Shown here: piece after piece, positions 11,881 to 23,324 of the stretch | How the letters are laid out: every line of letters begins with the position of its first letter | Position numbering within the stretch: the stretch's first letter is position 1 | NCBI RefSeq assembly: GCF_014356525.2 | Contig: NC_052507.1 | Span: 43,071,295 to 43,135,294 of the forward strand | DNA from: Nilaparvata lugens | Lineage: Eukaryota; Arthropoda; Insecta; Hemiptera; Delphacidae | Reading direction: 5' to 3' | Length of the DNA stretch: 64,000 nucleotides | Position numbers and translations under genes: made by a program | The notes under the pieces: generated by a model | Databases searched by the model: none | Seen by the model: only the letters and a program-made list of their open reading frames with translations | Told to the model about the DNA's origin: nothing

Positions 11881-12300
11881 CCTACGTTGCAAGAGCGATA
11901 TGATTGGCAGAATTTGACGCAGCATTTCTAGTAGGCCGGCGAAGGGTTGCTGTCAATTTGCGCTACGCGACAGAGACTCGACACGACACGACGTCTGTTT
12001 GCTGTGTCAGCCACACACGTCACGAGGGGAACTGACGCACGCACACGAGGCGTCCTAGGCTGTCGGCTGGCTTACGGCATTGAACCAAGCACCAGGTTTG
12101 TTCCCCCGAACACCGCTTTGATGTCCTAGCACCCGCCGCCTACGGCAAAGACGACGCGACAGGTCTCTAACATAAACGTTATTTATGTGGACTCCTGACA
12201 GTTTAAAGCGAATTTCACTAAAAACATATGAGCGTGAGGTGATACTGATACATTCTTTCCAAAGTTCCCTCGCCAGCCTCACTACTTACAATCTCCCCCC
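11881..12300. other. GC- and CpG-rich island, function unknown
   Basis: This 400-bp patch is clearly richer in G+C and CpG than its AT-rich surroundings (GACACGACACGACG near 11975, CGCCGCCTACGGC near 12135). Overlapping short open frames exist on both strands, but none is convincing. It could be a promoter-proximal island, a GC-rich LTR or SINE, or foreign DNA. Confidence 0.3.
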
Positions 12301-13070
12301 GCATATAATATCATGTCCAATTTGTCTTTCGAGTGTAACAAGAAGCTTCATTCGGGTTCAAGTGTGGATGATATATTGAAATTCTTTAGACTTGTTATAT
12401 TCACCTGTTTTGGATGAATAAATCCACTCTATTTTGAAAAAAAGGACCACAACTTGATAATCTTCAGAAATATTTTTTTAAGCTTTCTAAATTTGATAGT
12501 TCCCTGATAATTCAACTGCAAACAATGTTCTTGTAACTATAACACACCATGATAAAAATGAATTTGAATAAACAGAACCTTCAATCATTCATGGAGATCA
12601 TCCATAAGAGCCTAGTAATTTAGTAGTAGAACTAAGATAATTTAATGACTAATAATAATAGTGTAAGTCACCTATTTAATAGTACAAAAGGTGAGAATAT
12701 AATCACAACACAAATAAGGCAATGATAGATTCTTTTAATAATAATTTCAGGAGCTATAATGAACATGCAAGAACATCAAATATCCCGCCCAACTATTGAT
12801 GTCTGTGTTATTTTCTTATTTCTTATTTTTCTTTTATTGTACAAAATACTACAATCATAATGAATTGAGAGCGTTTTTATATATTTATGTCTGGATAGAG
12901 GGGGTTTTCTGTATTATGCTGGAACTATTTCGAATTTCAATGGTATAGATCTGATATTGATAAATCCAGCATTGAATAATAGAATATAGATACAGTATGA
13001 TAAATACAGCATTCTTTATCCATCAATATTCGTTGAAAACTAAGTCCCTTCCAAAACTAGAGTTATTCAA
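12301..13070. other. No gene seen; AT-rich
   Basis: Low-complexity AT-rich DNA with no convincing ORF or repeat structure. Confidence 0.4.
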
Positions 13071-13074
13071 CTAA

Positions 13075-13352
13075 TCATTAAAATATCGGGGCACCGATCT
13101 TCGCTCCCGAGTAAAAAGGCATAGAAGCATAATTTGAGTTTATAATATTCATTTAGACACAGAACACAACTCTTCCAATTGATTGGGACAGCCAAAAACT
13201 GTTTCATCCCCGAATTTTGATGTATACACTATAAATACCGTAGTCCAAAAAGTAGGTTGTCTTCCATACACATTTGAATTTTGATTTCCAGTCCAAACAT
13301 TTAAAAACAAAAGTTCGAATTTAGATTCTTCACAAACCAAATCTAATAACAA
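13075..13352 (-). repeat. Repeat family H, truncated copy
   Basis: It begins ATATCGGGGCACCGATCTTCGC at 13083 (family end, slightly mutated) and shares a body with 39.5-40.15 kb: dinucleotide-rich text with CCAAAAACTGTTTC and CCCCGAATTTTGAT. Open frames in it are not conserved between copies, so it is treated as non-coding. Confidence 0.6.
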
Positions 13353-13375
13353 AAATATCGGGGCACCGAGCTTCG

Positions 13376-13409
13376 CCACTACCACCGTAAACGTTTACGG
13401 AGGTAGTGG
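13376..13409. repeat. 34-bp palindrome with 5-bp flanking duplication
   Basis: The arms CCACTACC and GGTAGTGG surround the self-complementary core CCGTAAACGTTTACGG. The whole is a perfect palindrome except for one A-A pair. CTTCG flanks it on both sides (13371-13375 and 13410-13414), while the uninterrupted site GAGCTTCGCTCG occurs reversed at about 40127-40142. Confidence 0.9.
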
Positions 13410-13789
13410 CTTCGCTCGTTATTTATTTATTGATAAACAGAACTCAATTCTTCAAAATGATTGGGGAAGGACTAACAGACACAGCCCAAAACTGTTTCTC
13501 CCCGGAATTTTGATTTATACACTATAAAATATTCCAAAAAGTAGGTTATGCTCCATACACTTGAATTCAGGTCAAATTTTCAGCACAAATATTTGAAAAC
13601 ATAAAAGTTCTAATTTAGATTGTTTACATACCAAATTGAATAACAAAATAACACTCACTATAATCACTTAGAACTGTAAAATAATGATTATCTTTGAATA
13701 TTATGATATATACCATCTAATGTCAACAAATCAGATTATTTTGATCGAGTCAATTAAAATTTCTAGATTTCTCGCGAGATACGAGACTG

Positions 13790-14035
13790 CTAATCAAAGA
13801 GAGATATAGACCCACAATGCCTATGCCTTCCCAATGATAGCTCTTACTTGAAATTGAAGGCCGCCATTGGGGTATTTCAGCACGAGATATTATATCTATA
13901 TATTTGTAGTATTATAGATTACAAAGGCATTGGTATGTAATAATCTTATAGGTTGCACCCTCAATGGCCGATTTCAATTCCAAGTACGACACTAGCGCTG
14001 CATGTGAGTCTATGCATCTTTAAGGTCTTTGGAGC
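13790..14035. mobile_element. Fold-back insertion inside repeat family H
   Basis: Absent from the 39.5-kb copy of the host repeat. Arms at 13845-13875 and 13955-13985 are inverted repeats (TACTTGAAATTGAAGG against CCGATTTCAATTCCAAGTA reversed). The exact ends and target duplication could not be fixed by eye. Confidence 0.5.
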
Positions 14036-14284
14036 TGATTGATTACACAGCTGATCTCCCAAACAGGCACATGCATCTTCTATTATCAACAGACGACGAA
14101 ATCATCATCTGTTTTTCCAAGGATGAATTATCCTCTTCATGTCCTTCAGCGACTTTTACTAGGGATGAGACCTTGTGCAATCAAATTTTTATATCATGAA
14201 CCTACTAACTTATATTTCAAATCTTGTGAACATCGTTAGAGCCATTTTCGAGATCCATTGAACATAAATAGCCATATAACCAGA

Positions 14285-14470
14285 AATAAAAATAGGAATA
14301 TTAAACAAAATAAGATGAAATCATAAAAATATGAAAATAAAAAATATGAAAATAACAACATTTTAAAAATATAAAAATATAAAAATATTAAAATAATTAG
14401 TTATTTAAATATCGAAATATTAAACTATTGAAATATCAGAATATTTGAATATTAAAATATGAAAATGCAA
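14285..14470. repeat. AT-rich simple repeat (AAAATAT-like)
   Basis: Degenerate tandem runs of AAAATATGAAAAT and AAATATTAAA types. Confidence 0.7.
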
Positions 14471-15094
14471 ACAGATATACAGGCTCATTTAATATAATAA
14501 GATAACACTTACTAATCACTTAAAACTGTAAAATAATGATTGGCTTTGGAAATTTTGATATAGGTACTCTAATTAAAATAAAAAAAATTAATCTTCAATA
14601 AAATAATTTCGTTGGTCATGTCAACAAATCAGATAAGGTTGATCAAGTCGGTTTATCCACCAGTAGTTCTGTAAACAGTAGACCTCATGACGTTTCCTCA
14701 TCCACAAGTATCTGATGTCACATATTCACCGGCTTCTCCAGACATCTGTGTAATGTAATTTATCATGCAATGAATAATCCATATGTCAGCTGATTGTTTA
14801 TGAATAATTCTATAGTCTGATTAATCCTATTTTCAGAGTAGATGATATATGTAGTGATATCGGTGTATGGATGAAATTCCCTCTCCTTCCATATTATCCT
14901 TCAAATGCAAAATTTCAAAAAACCTTGTGTATACATCGACGAGCAATTCAAAAAGGAATATTCCTGCCAAATAACATATAATTTTATCAACGTGTTTGGC
15001 CCTAAATGCGTTACATACATACTGACAAAAAAAATCCGAGTTAAAACATAGACCTCACTACGTTCGGTCAATAATTGCCCGATAATTATACTTC

Positions 15095-15380
15095 TCATGA
15101 GATCCGCTGATTGATTCAACAGCTGAAAATAATTCTGTCTCTCTCCCACACAGGCACTCTCATCTTCCGTTATCGACAGACTACGAAATTATCATGTGTT
15201 GTTCTAAGGAAAAATAATTATTATCCCATTCTTTCCCCAGGGATGACACCTAGTGCAATCGAATTTTTATATTATAAACCTACTATGTTCAGAATTTTGT
15301 GAAAATCGTTAGAACGGTTTTCGAGATCCGTTGGACATAAATAAATAACCAAATATATACAGAAATTTCTCGCGGAATAT
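15095..15380 (-). repeat. Repeat family H, inner-end fragment
   Basis: It matches 14030-14290 in the same orientation: GATTGATTCAACAGCTGA, CACAGGCACTCTCATCTTCC, CGTTAGAACGGTTTTCGAG. The hairpin end is missing. Confidence 0.65.
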
Positions 15381-15503
15381 AATAGGATTATGTATGGATA
15401 ATGGAAGGTTGACAATATGCTGCTCCTTCTGGCAAAAAATTAATTTCCACTTATTTCGGCAGTGGATTCATTTCCACCTCTTTGAGTCTTGGGTCTTATA
15501 GTG

Positions 15504-15969
15504 AGGTCCACGTTATAATGGCAGTGGAGAAAGATAGGAGAAAAACGTTGCTGACCCTTCTTCTTGTCAACGCTTTCTAAATAGCTGATACAGGTTTATT
15601 AATGTTATATTAACTGTCCATTCTCGTTTAAAATAATCAATCATATTTATCAAATATCCATTAAATTGAATTAATTTTTTTTAATAAATTATATTTTATT
15701 AATTTCATTTTAATTATATTCTACATTTGATCGTGTGTGAAATAAATGAATTGAAAATTGAAATTGGAATAGAAATTAAGCAATAAATAATATTTTTCAA
15801 TAATTTCATAATTGAGATGAAATATTCTGTTGATCTCATTCTACATTTTTAAAAGACGATCTGGCAACAGAGCAAGGGGAGAAAGAGATAGCGCTATCCG
15901 CTTTGTTAAATAATAGACAAGGATAGCAATACCATTGCTAATCAAACACTGCCATTATAACGTGGACCT
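15504..15969. mobile_element. 466-bp MITE with perfect 23-bp terminal inverted repeats
   Basis: 15504-15526 (starting AGGTCCACGTTATAATGG) is the exact reverse complement of 15947-15969. TA lies three bases outside each end (TAGTG on the left, AAATA on the right), suggesting a TA target duplication with short variable ends. The interior is AT-rich and non-coding, with a palindrome AGATAGCGCTATC near 15890. Consistent with a Tc1/mariner-type MITE; the superfamily is inferred only from the TA. Confidence 0.85.
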
Positions 15970-16330
15970 AAATATGGTAAATCATTTGTTAGTGTTAATA
16001 GAGGTCATGATACTTCGTAAAGAAACATTATAGCAAACTTTGTAATTGTAGAATCTTGTGAGGGGAATATAATTTGGATCCAATATTATTGTAGATAGCA
16101 TTATTTTGAGTACATTTATTAATAAGGCGGCTTGCAATAGTGTACATGTGAATGTGGAAAAATAAAAATGTGATAAAATATACCATGAGAGAATACACAT
16201 TCTTGGAGATGATTGAACTTACATCTATGAATAATAAAAGTGAATAAATATTTATGATTCGCCAAAATGAATGTTTATAACTGTTCTGACGGTACATTTT
16301 GATACCAATAAAAACTTCATTAATTGAAAT
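15970..16330. other. No gene seen; AT-rich
   Basis: Short overlapping minus-strand frames (15982-16297) are AT-driven and show no known domain. Confidence 0.4.
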
Positions 16331-18668
16331 GAATTATTAGGTCTCAGACAGAAAAACAAAAATATCTGTCACCAATGGTATTATCAATCGAAGATATAGA
16401 TAAGACAATAACGACTAGAAAGGCTAAGATTATGGCTAACAATAAGCCATGTATATCAGTGGGAATAATAACATCAATAAGGAGGAGAGATAAACTTCAC
16501 AAACAATTTCGGAATAAAACATCAAATTTGCAACTACACCAATATTACAGGAAATTCAGAAACCTTCCAACTAGAGTTATAGAAGAAGCAAAAAAACAAT
16601 ATTTTTCCCACATGTTTGGAAACTTAAGAGATGCAAAGCAGACATGGAAGGTGATACGTGAAATAACTGAAGTTAAGAGACCAAGAACACAAATCAAAAA
16701 ACTGGATGTAAAAGGAAGAGGATTGAAACTGGGAGGGAATGATTAAGCCATTGCAAAAGTTTCCAACAAATTCTTCAAAAATATTGGATCTGAACTGGCA
16801 CAAAAAATATATTGAACAATCAATAACCTGCAGACGAACCCACAGTTACAAACACTAGAGTATGTGAGACAATATTTTTCACACCTGTAGATGGAGAAGA
16901 AATGATAAAAATAATCAGCAGTCTCAAATCGGACAGCGCACCAGGCCCAGATAACTTCAGACCAGAGCTCTTCAAACAGAACAGTATAGCTCTTGCTAGA
17001 CCATTAACACTGATTGCCAATAAAATCCTAGGAGAAGGTACCTTTCCTCAGTGATTGAAGGAAGCTATTATATGTATAATTTTTAAAGCAGAGGACAAGA
17101 AAGATTTGAACTGTTATAAACCGATATCATTTAAATCTCACTTATAGCAGAAATTTTTGAGAAATGTATCAAATCAAGACTTATTAACTTCCTTGAAAAG
17201 AAACATATTTTATCACCAAATCAATACGGCTTCAAATCAAACTGTAGTACAAATGATGCAATCCACAATGTCATTTCACAAAGAACAGAAAAAATCAACT
17301 CTGAGGAGAAACCCCTGGCAATCTTCCTGGACCTGAAAAAGGCATTTGATACTGTGTCACATGGTATTCTGCTGGAGAGACTCAACAACTATGGAATCAG
17401 AGGAGTGGCATGGGATCTATTCAAAAGCTACTTGTCAAACCGGACCCAGAGTGTCAGAGTCAATGGACAAAGAAGCAGCAAGTTCAAAATTGATTATGGA
17501 GTACCGCAAGGTACAGTACTTGGTCCAACACTCTTCTTGATTTATATAAATCCTTTGTACAGTATGGAAATTTAAGGCAATATCACATCCTTTGCATATG
17601 ACACAGTTCTTTTGTTTTCAGGACCAACGTGGCCAATAGCATGAAGTAAAGCTAAAACTGGATTACAGAAAATCTCACATTGGCTAAATCAGAATCTGGT
17701 CACTCTTAACTATGACAAGATCCACTTTCTAACTTTCTCAGCTACACAACATGGACAGCCCACAGAAAACCTTCTAACAGTCAACTTTTCCAACACCACG
17801 GCATTCACTATCCACAGGAAACCAACAATAAAATACCTCGGCATTTTACAAGACTATTTTCTACGCTGGGATCATCATATAGATTGCCTCTGCAAGAAGT
17901 TAAGAAAAATAATATTAAAGTTCAAAATGCTGAGAACAATTATAGACGAGAAGTGCATGAAGATGGTCTACTATTCCCTTAGTTCAGTCTTTGCTCACCT
18001 ATGGAATTGTAGGATGGGGAGGAACAAACTATGTTCACCTCGACCCCCTTATAAAAGTGCAAAAACTTTCAAGCAGAAGCCACCTCGTTATCCATCGGAC
18101 CAGCTCTACAATGAGTTTGGTGTGATGGACGCAAGACAACTCTACTCCCTAGAAATTATTGGCAGACTGCACAAGAACCCAGAAAGCTTTCAAAATAGAA
18201 ACCACTGTCATAACACTAGAAATAGAAGCCCACTTATCACGAACGTGGCTAGGAAGGCAACATACCAACGACACTTCAACCACCTAGCACCAAAACTCCA
18301 CAATTTACTTCCTGTACACATCAAGATAATAGAGAACTCGAGAAAATTTAAATGTGCTGTTAAAAACTGGATCACAACAACTGGAAGACATGATATAGAA
18401 AACATAATTTCAAACAATATGTGAGCTCACTTACCCAATGTATTTGCACTCCCCCCCATTAAATGTTATTGTATTACTACTACACCTGCTCTAGAACATG
18501 GGTTACCCATAGTCAAGTAGGTTAATTTCCGAAAAAGTGCAATTCATTTATATTTATAGTAAATTCCATATATTGTATTTTTGAATATTATGTACATTTC
18601 ATTGATTGGATTGTTTATTTGTATAATTATGAAAATAGAATCTATTTGTATTGTATTGTATTGTATAT
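16330..18668 (+). mobile_element. 5'-truncated LINE D with TATTG-type tail
   Basis: Plus-strand element that starts inside ORF2, after the endonuclease, runs through the RT and C-terminal region and ends in a 3' UTR with ATTGTATTGTATTGTA (about 18648-18663). Short tandem tails of this kind are typical of CR1/L2/Jockey-like LINEs. It is a 5' truncation, as is usual for target-primed reverse transcription. Confidence 0.75.
16375..18424 (+). pseudogene. LINE D reverse transcriptase, broken and catalytically mutated
   Basis: Pieces in order: linker with KPCISVGIITSIRRRDKL (frame from 16375, stop near 16743); RT fingers with a PDNFRPELF-like block near 16940; then, in another frame from about 17290, LAIFLDLKKAFDTVSHG (motif A), GVPQGTVLGPTLFLIYIN (motif B, about 17500) and ITSFAYDTVLLF (motif C, about 17584-17620). 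Motif C is normally FADD; here the first catalytic Asp is Tyr, so the enzyme could not work even without the stops. The C-terminal piece 17927-18424 carries the conserved NEFGVMDARQLY and HNTRNR stretches of this LINE group. At least three frameshifts or stops separate the parts. Confidence 0.85.
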
Positions 18669-18669
18669 G

Positions 18670-19122
18670 AATTTGAGGTTGTGTTCTATATAAACAACGC
18701 TTGTCGGCAATATAAATAAAGGTCAAGCTGAACATCTACAATTTAATCAGATACTCGCTAGCAAAATAATTACATCCAGGTAGCATTCGTTAAGACGGGG
18801 ACAAAAGGGTTTTGTATATTATAGCATGCAAAATAAAGGATGTGAATGTTTAAAAAGCAAATATTAATATTTATTGATATATGTGAGCAAATAAAAAACA
18901 CAAAAACATAATAAAAAATAAAATGGGAAGTAAGATCTAATTTTTCTACATACATTGAAAAAATTCTGTACACTCGAGCTGAATTAAAATTACGTGGTCT
19001 TTATTAAAATTATAAAAATTTGTAATTGTTGTAGAATGCATGAAACACTGTAATTAGAATAAAATAAAAGTTAAGGATAGAAATATTCATTTATATATAT
19101 CTATATATATATATATATATAT
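18670..19122. other. No gene seen; AT-rich, ending in a (TA)n run
   Basis: Short open frames only. An imperfect TA-dinucleotide run lies at about 19094-19122. Confidence 0.4.
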
Positions 19123-19925
19123 AAGAATCTGGTGTGGCGCACTCACACTACTTTCCTTGCCGTTATAAAAATTTATCACCTGACGCAAGTGTACACGCGC
19201 ATTCCAAGTCTACTATCCAAAGATCTGCCAGCTGGTGACAGGGCAATAACGCTGGAGACACACGAAGTCTGCTATCTCTTCATAGTGAATGATTTAATAG
19301 AATCAACAGTTACCAACAGTTTGCTTTATTGGATAAACAAATTTTCTCGAATTTCGAGCTTATTTCCAATTTTAGGTGAAAATGTCACTGAAGATTAATT
19401 GTAGAGATTTTTATGCTCAATCTTTTCCACTAAGAATTTTTTGTTTAAATTGTATCTGGAGCCTGATAATCGGGAATCTAAAATCAAAATTTGCATTGAT
19501 ATGGCGGAGCTCCTGAAATTTTTACAGATATGAGACATGTGGCAGTTGATAGAGCTTATCAAAGACTATTTAGATATGAATTAGATCAAAATCGATGGAG
19601 CCGTTTTCGAGAAAATCCTGAAAAACCCTGTTTTTGACAACATTTTCGCCATTTTAGCAGCCATCTTGAATTGGATTTGTTCGAAATTGTTCGTGTCGGA
19701 TCCTTATAGGGGAAGGACCTTAAGTTCCAAATTGGGTGATGGATGGTTGGATTGGGTGATGAGATATCGTGTATATATATATACAGACCAATACCCAAAA
19801 ACCACTTTTTTTTGGACTCAGGGGACCTTGAAACGTATAGAAACTTAGAAATTCGGGTACCTTAATTTTTTTCGGAAAGCAATACTTTCCTTACATATGG
19901 TAATAGGGCAAGGAAAGTAAAAACG
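19123..19925 (+). repeat. Dispersed-repeat-like sequence with terminal hairpin
   Basis: It starts GAATCTGGTGTGGCGCACTC. Near the right end TACTTTCCTTAC (19883-19894) pairs with GCAAGGAAAGTA (19908-19919) around a 13-nt loop. The layout resembles non-autonomous elements with a 3' hairpin. No second full copy is in the window, so family status is inferred. Confidence 0.4.
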
Positions 19926-19929
19926 AAAT

Positions 19930-19972
19930 GGCACTCACTCACTGACTGACTGACTGACTGACTCACTCACAG
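19930..19972 (+). repeat. CTGA/CTCA tetranucleotide microsatellite
   Basis: Tandem CACTCACTGACTGACTGACT-type run directly after the hairpin repeat. Confidence 0.85.
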
Positions 19973-20968
19973 AACTAAAAATCTACCGCACCAAAAACGT
20001 TCAAATTTGGTAGGTAGGATATGTTCAGTTGGTCTTTTAGAGGCGCACTAAGAAATCTTTTTTTGCAATATTTTCACTCTAATGGTGGTTTTTAAGGGTT
20101 TGAAGTTCGTCTTTTAGAATGTATATTCTTCTTATTCAAATCTCTCAATTATAATTGAAAAATGTCCTTACCATATGTTAATATGGAACTATAATCTAGA
20201 GAGAGTACCTCTTCGAAACAGTTGTTAACTGGTAACTAAATTAATAATTTTGTCAGGTTGGCATTAAGTTTAGTTGACTTTGTTAGGTTGGCATCAAGTT
20301 GAAATGCATTGATCGCTGAAAAATTTATTGGGCACTGCTACTTCGATCACATGAAATTCACCAATAGTAAAATATATTTTAATTTTATACGAATTTAGAA
20401 TCGGAAGTATCATTGAAAGAGAATAGGGGAAGACCAACTGCCCACTTGCTTGCCAGAGACCTACCAAGACGCACACCATCACGAGGGCAATAGACTGATT
20501 CCCTTATAAAAATTAAATTTCATTTATTGCCAAAGTTTAAGTACCAAAGACTTTTAATAAGTAATAAACCTAACTCAGTGAAGTCACTCTGTGGCATGAG
20601 TTATTAAATTGAATATCCTTATTTGAGAGGACGACAGCAGCCCACCAAAGAAGACATAGGACACACGAGGCGAATCCAAACCACATCTTAAACATTTTTG
20701 AAATATCTTCGCACGTGAGTTACAGAATATGATTTCTTGAGAGGGCCCTCATTGCAACGAATTGATAGAAATTTCACAAAGCTAGCTCGTCGAAGGTTTT
20801 ACTTAGAAATCAAGCTTGACTTAAACATTATTCTGCAAATAGTATAAATAAGGGGAGAGTCATATTTAGAATACATATGAGAATTAAATGTTGAATTATA
20901 TATCACTTTTTGAAATCATTAGATATGCTCAGTTAATATGTTTAAATATCAGTATTAGTAGCATAATC
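19973..20968. other. No gene seen
   Basis: AT-rich. A small tandem duplication, TTAGGTTGGCATCAAGTT-like, lies at about 20255-20300. Short ORFs lack domains. Confidence 0.4.
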
Positions 20969-21530
20969 TCTATACTTATAAAAGGCTAAGCCCCGACAGA
21001 CTGAAATCACACCACAGCCCAAACTACTGAGCCTAAAAACTTGAAATTTTGCACGATTGTTTATGGTAGCCTGAAAACATCCACTAAGAAAGGATTTCCA
21101 GAAATTTGCCCCCCTGAGGAAGCTGGGCCCCCTCAAAATTTTGTACTTTTTAACCGTTCAATGCACAGCAAAGTCATGAGGAACTTTTTTGTTCAGTTAC
21201 GAAAAAAAATTAGATCTATGCAGAAAAATTTTGATCAGGAGCACAGGGAGGTCCAGGAGAGGGCATTTTTCGAAAATTTTGATGTAAAATCACACTACAG
21301 CTCAAACTAATTGTCCTACAGACTTGAAACTTTGTACAAATATTCTTCAAACATGATAGACGCGCACTAAGAACGGATTTTGAAATACTTTGCCTCTAAG
21401 GGTTTCAAAGGATGAAAAAGGATCCTATTAAGTAAGGTTATGAGCATGATGAGGTGAGTGTCATATGGAAATGAGATAATTTATTTATTGACATGTGATA
21501 TTCTAACATGATATGTTGTAATCATTGGAA
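20969..21530 (+). mobile_element. Helitron-like repeat, copy 1
   Basis: It begins TCTATACTTATAAAAGGC, then AAGCCCCGACA. The TC-plus-TATAC start is typical of the 5' end of insect Helitron-like elements. About 560 bp recur at 23325-23892 with the same order and scattered differences, including GGGCCCCCTC-like text and AAAGTCATGAGGAACTT. The open frames are not conserved, so non-coding. No CTRR end was located. Confidence 0.5.
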
Positions 21531-22680
21531 ATAACAAAATAATATGATAGAAATTAAAAAAAAAACATCTGTTCTATTATTGCTTTCTACCTGATTCCAC
21601 TCAACCTCAATAATATTGTTCTGATAATTATAATTCTGATCAATTATAATTGATAAATATGTTTAATAATATTATTATTATTATTGATATAATAGAAGTA
21701 TTGTTTAAATAATTAATTATTATCATTAATATAATAATAGTATTGTTTTGGTAATCAATAAATATTTTTATTTTCACAAACTTCGTATAATTCATAATGG
21801 TGAATGTGAAACAGCTGCATCAAAGAAATTATCTCAAAAACATATGTTTAGGAAAACCATAGTTTGAACTTCGTTTTCCTGATGCAATGTATAAGCCTAC
21901 ACGTGGTATGTATGATTAATTTTTCAGCTAGAACAGTTTTTTGAGACGTATCGGCAATATGAAAACGCATGCAGTTAATATGTCTTTAAATGAAGGTGTT
22001 GATATCTACATGATAATTATTCTCTACCATTTCTATTTAATTAAAATTTCAAAATTATTCAAGCCTTTATAGAATGATTGACTCACTGTACAGTCGGTCG
22101 AAAATTTTAATATTGAAATGAGGGTTATTATGGCAAGCTGGACAAAAAAGTAAGGTCCTATGCACCTTTTTGATATTATTTCTTCAAATCAAAAATGAGT
22201 TTTGTGGGTTGTCGAAACTCCCCCTGAAAGAGAACTATTCATTTTATCTTATCTTTTAGTAAAATAACAATGATTTCTGCACTGAATAACATCTATCTTG
22301 CCAACAAGAATCGAACTCTTTGTGAATTTAGATATGACCTACACTTTGGTTTTATATAATTCTATTGATAAATTCATGGAAATTGAAGTACTATTTTCAG
22401 TTAGTTGATGATTAGTTGATGAAATTGATTATCAATAGAGAAAATGATTATAATTTTATCAATACAGAGTTAGTTGAATGAATTGTCGATGTACTGAGTT
22501 CTTGGTCAACAATAATTCAATATTGGTATCTATCCAATCATTATTTTCTTCAGAAGTTATTTTATTTGAATTAGAAAATATTTATAAGCTCCTATCAATT
22601 TATCATTCGTAACAATGAATCCTTCAAAACATGAATTTAATCAAATAAAAAATTGCTTCTGTATTCATTTTCGCATGTTT
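21531..22680. other. No gene seen; AT-rich
   Basis: AT-rich sequence with ATT/TAA runs near 21650-21750. No coding motif. Confidence 0.4.
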
Positions 22681-22689
22681 TCCACTTGT

Positions 22690-22985
22690 GATGAATAGCC
22701 AAAATATTGTGGAGCGAGCTGCACGGCGAATTGTAATCGAGTGCTCTGATTGGCTGAAAAGTTCAGCGTTCGGAGTGAGGTGAGGCGAGCAGTTAGAACA
22801 GAGGCAAGCTTCACGGCGAATGGTTCGGAGTGCGGTACGGCGAATGATTAACAGCTGATTTTTAACATTATGAAACATATGCTCATGTTCGTTGAAAGGC
22901 AAGATGTTCGGAGGAATGCACGGTTTGCTGCGCGGTTCGAGGTTCGGTTCGGCATGTGTGGACGAACCTTTAGTTGTTACAGGAC
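22690..22985. repeat. CpG-richer block with recurring GGCGAA and GTTCGG words
   Basis: GGCGAA occurs at least three times and GTTCGG-type words at least five times within 300 bp, unlike the surroundings. Clusters like this often form subterminal binding repeats of DNA transposons. No terminal inverted repeats were found. Confidence 0.35.
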
Positions 22986-23023
22986 ATTTATACAGATCAC
23001 AGGCCAAAGCCACATAATAATCT

Positions 23024-23217
23024 ATCTTCTTCTTCATCTTACTCCTCTTCTCCTTCTTTCTCTTCTTCTTCTTCTTCTGCTTCTTCTTCTTCTTACTCCT
23101 CTTCTCCTCCTTTCTCTTATTCTTTCTTTTCTTCTTCTTCTTCTCTCTTCTTCTTCTTCTTCTTCTTCTTCTTCTTCTTCTTCTTCTTCTTCTTCTTCTT
23201 CTTCTTTTCTTCTTCTC

Positions 23218-23248
<31 letters not shown>

Positions 23249-23320
23249 TTCTTCTTCTTCTTCTTCTTCTTCTTCTTCTTCTTCTTCTTCTCTTCTTCTT
23301 CTCTTCTTCTTCTTCTTCTA
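23024..23320 (+). repeat. Long (CTT)n/(TTC)n microsatellite, about 300 bp
   Basis: Near-continuous CTT triplets with TCC interruptions. The Leu/Ser/Phe-only and Lys/Arg-only translations are artefacts of this tract. Confidence 0.95.
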
Positions 23321-23324
23321 CCTA

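Larger units (their letters stand above)
13353..14290 (-). repeat. Repeat family H, long copy with two nested insertions
   Basis: This is the reverse-oriented counterpart of 39520-40151. It begins ATATCGGGGCACCGAGCTTCG, a family end that can form the hairpin ACCGAGCTTCGCTCGT. Compared with the 39.5-kb copy it has a 34-bp palindrome inserted in that hairpin (13376-13409) and about 240 bp inserted near 13790-14035. The inner end reads ...GTTAGAGCCATTTTCGAGATC, common in Helitron-like and SINE-like insect repeats. No coding capacity. Class unknown. Confidence 0.65.
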
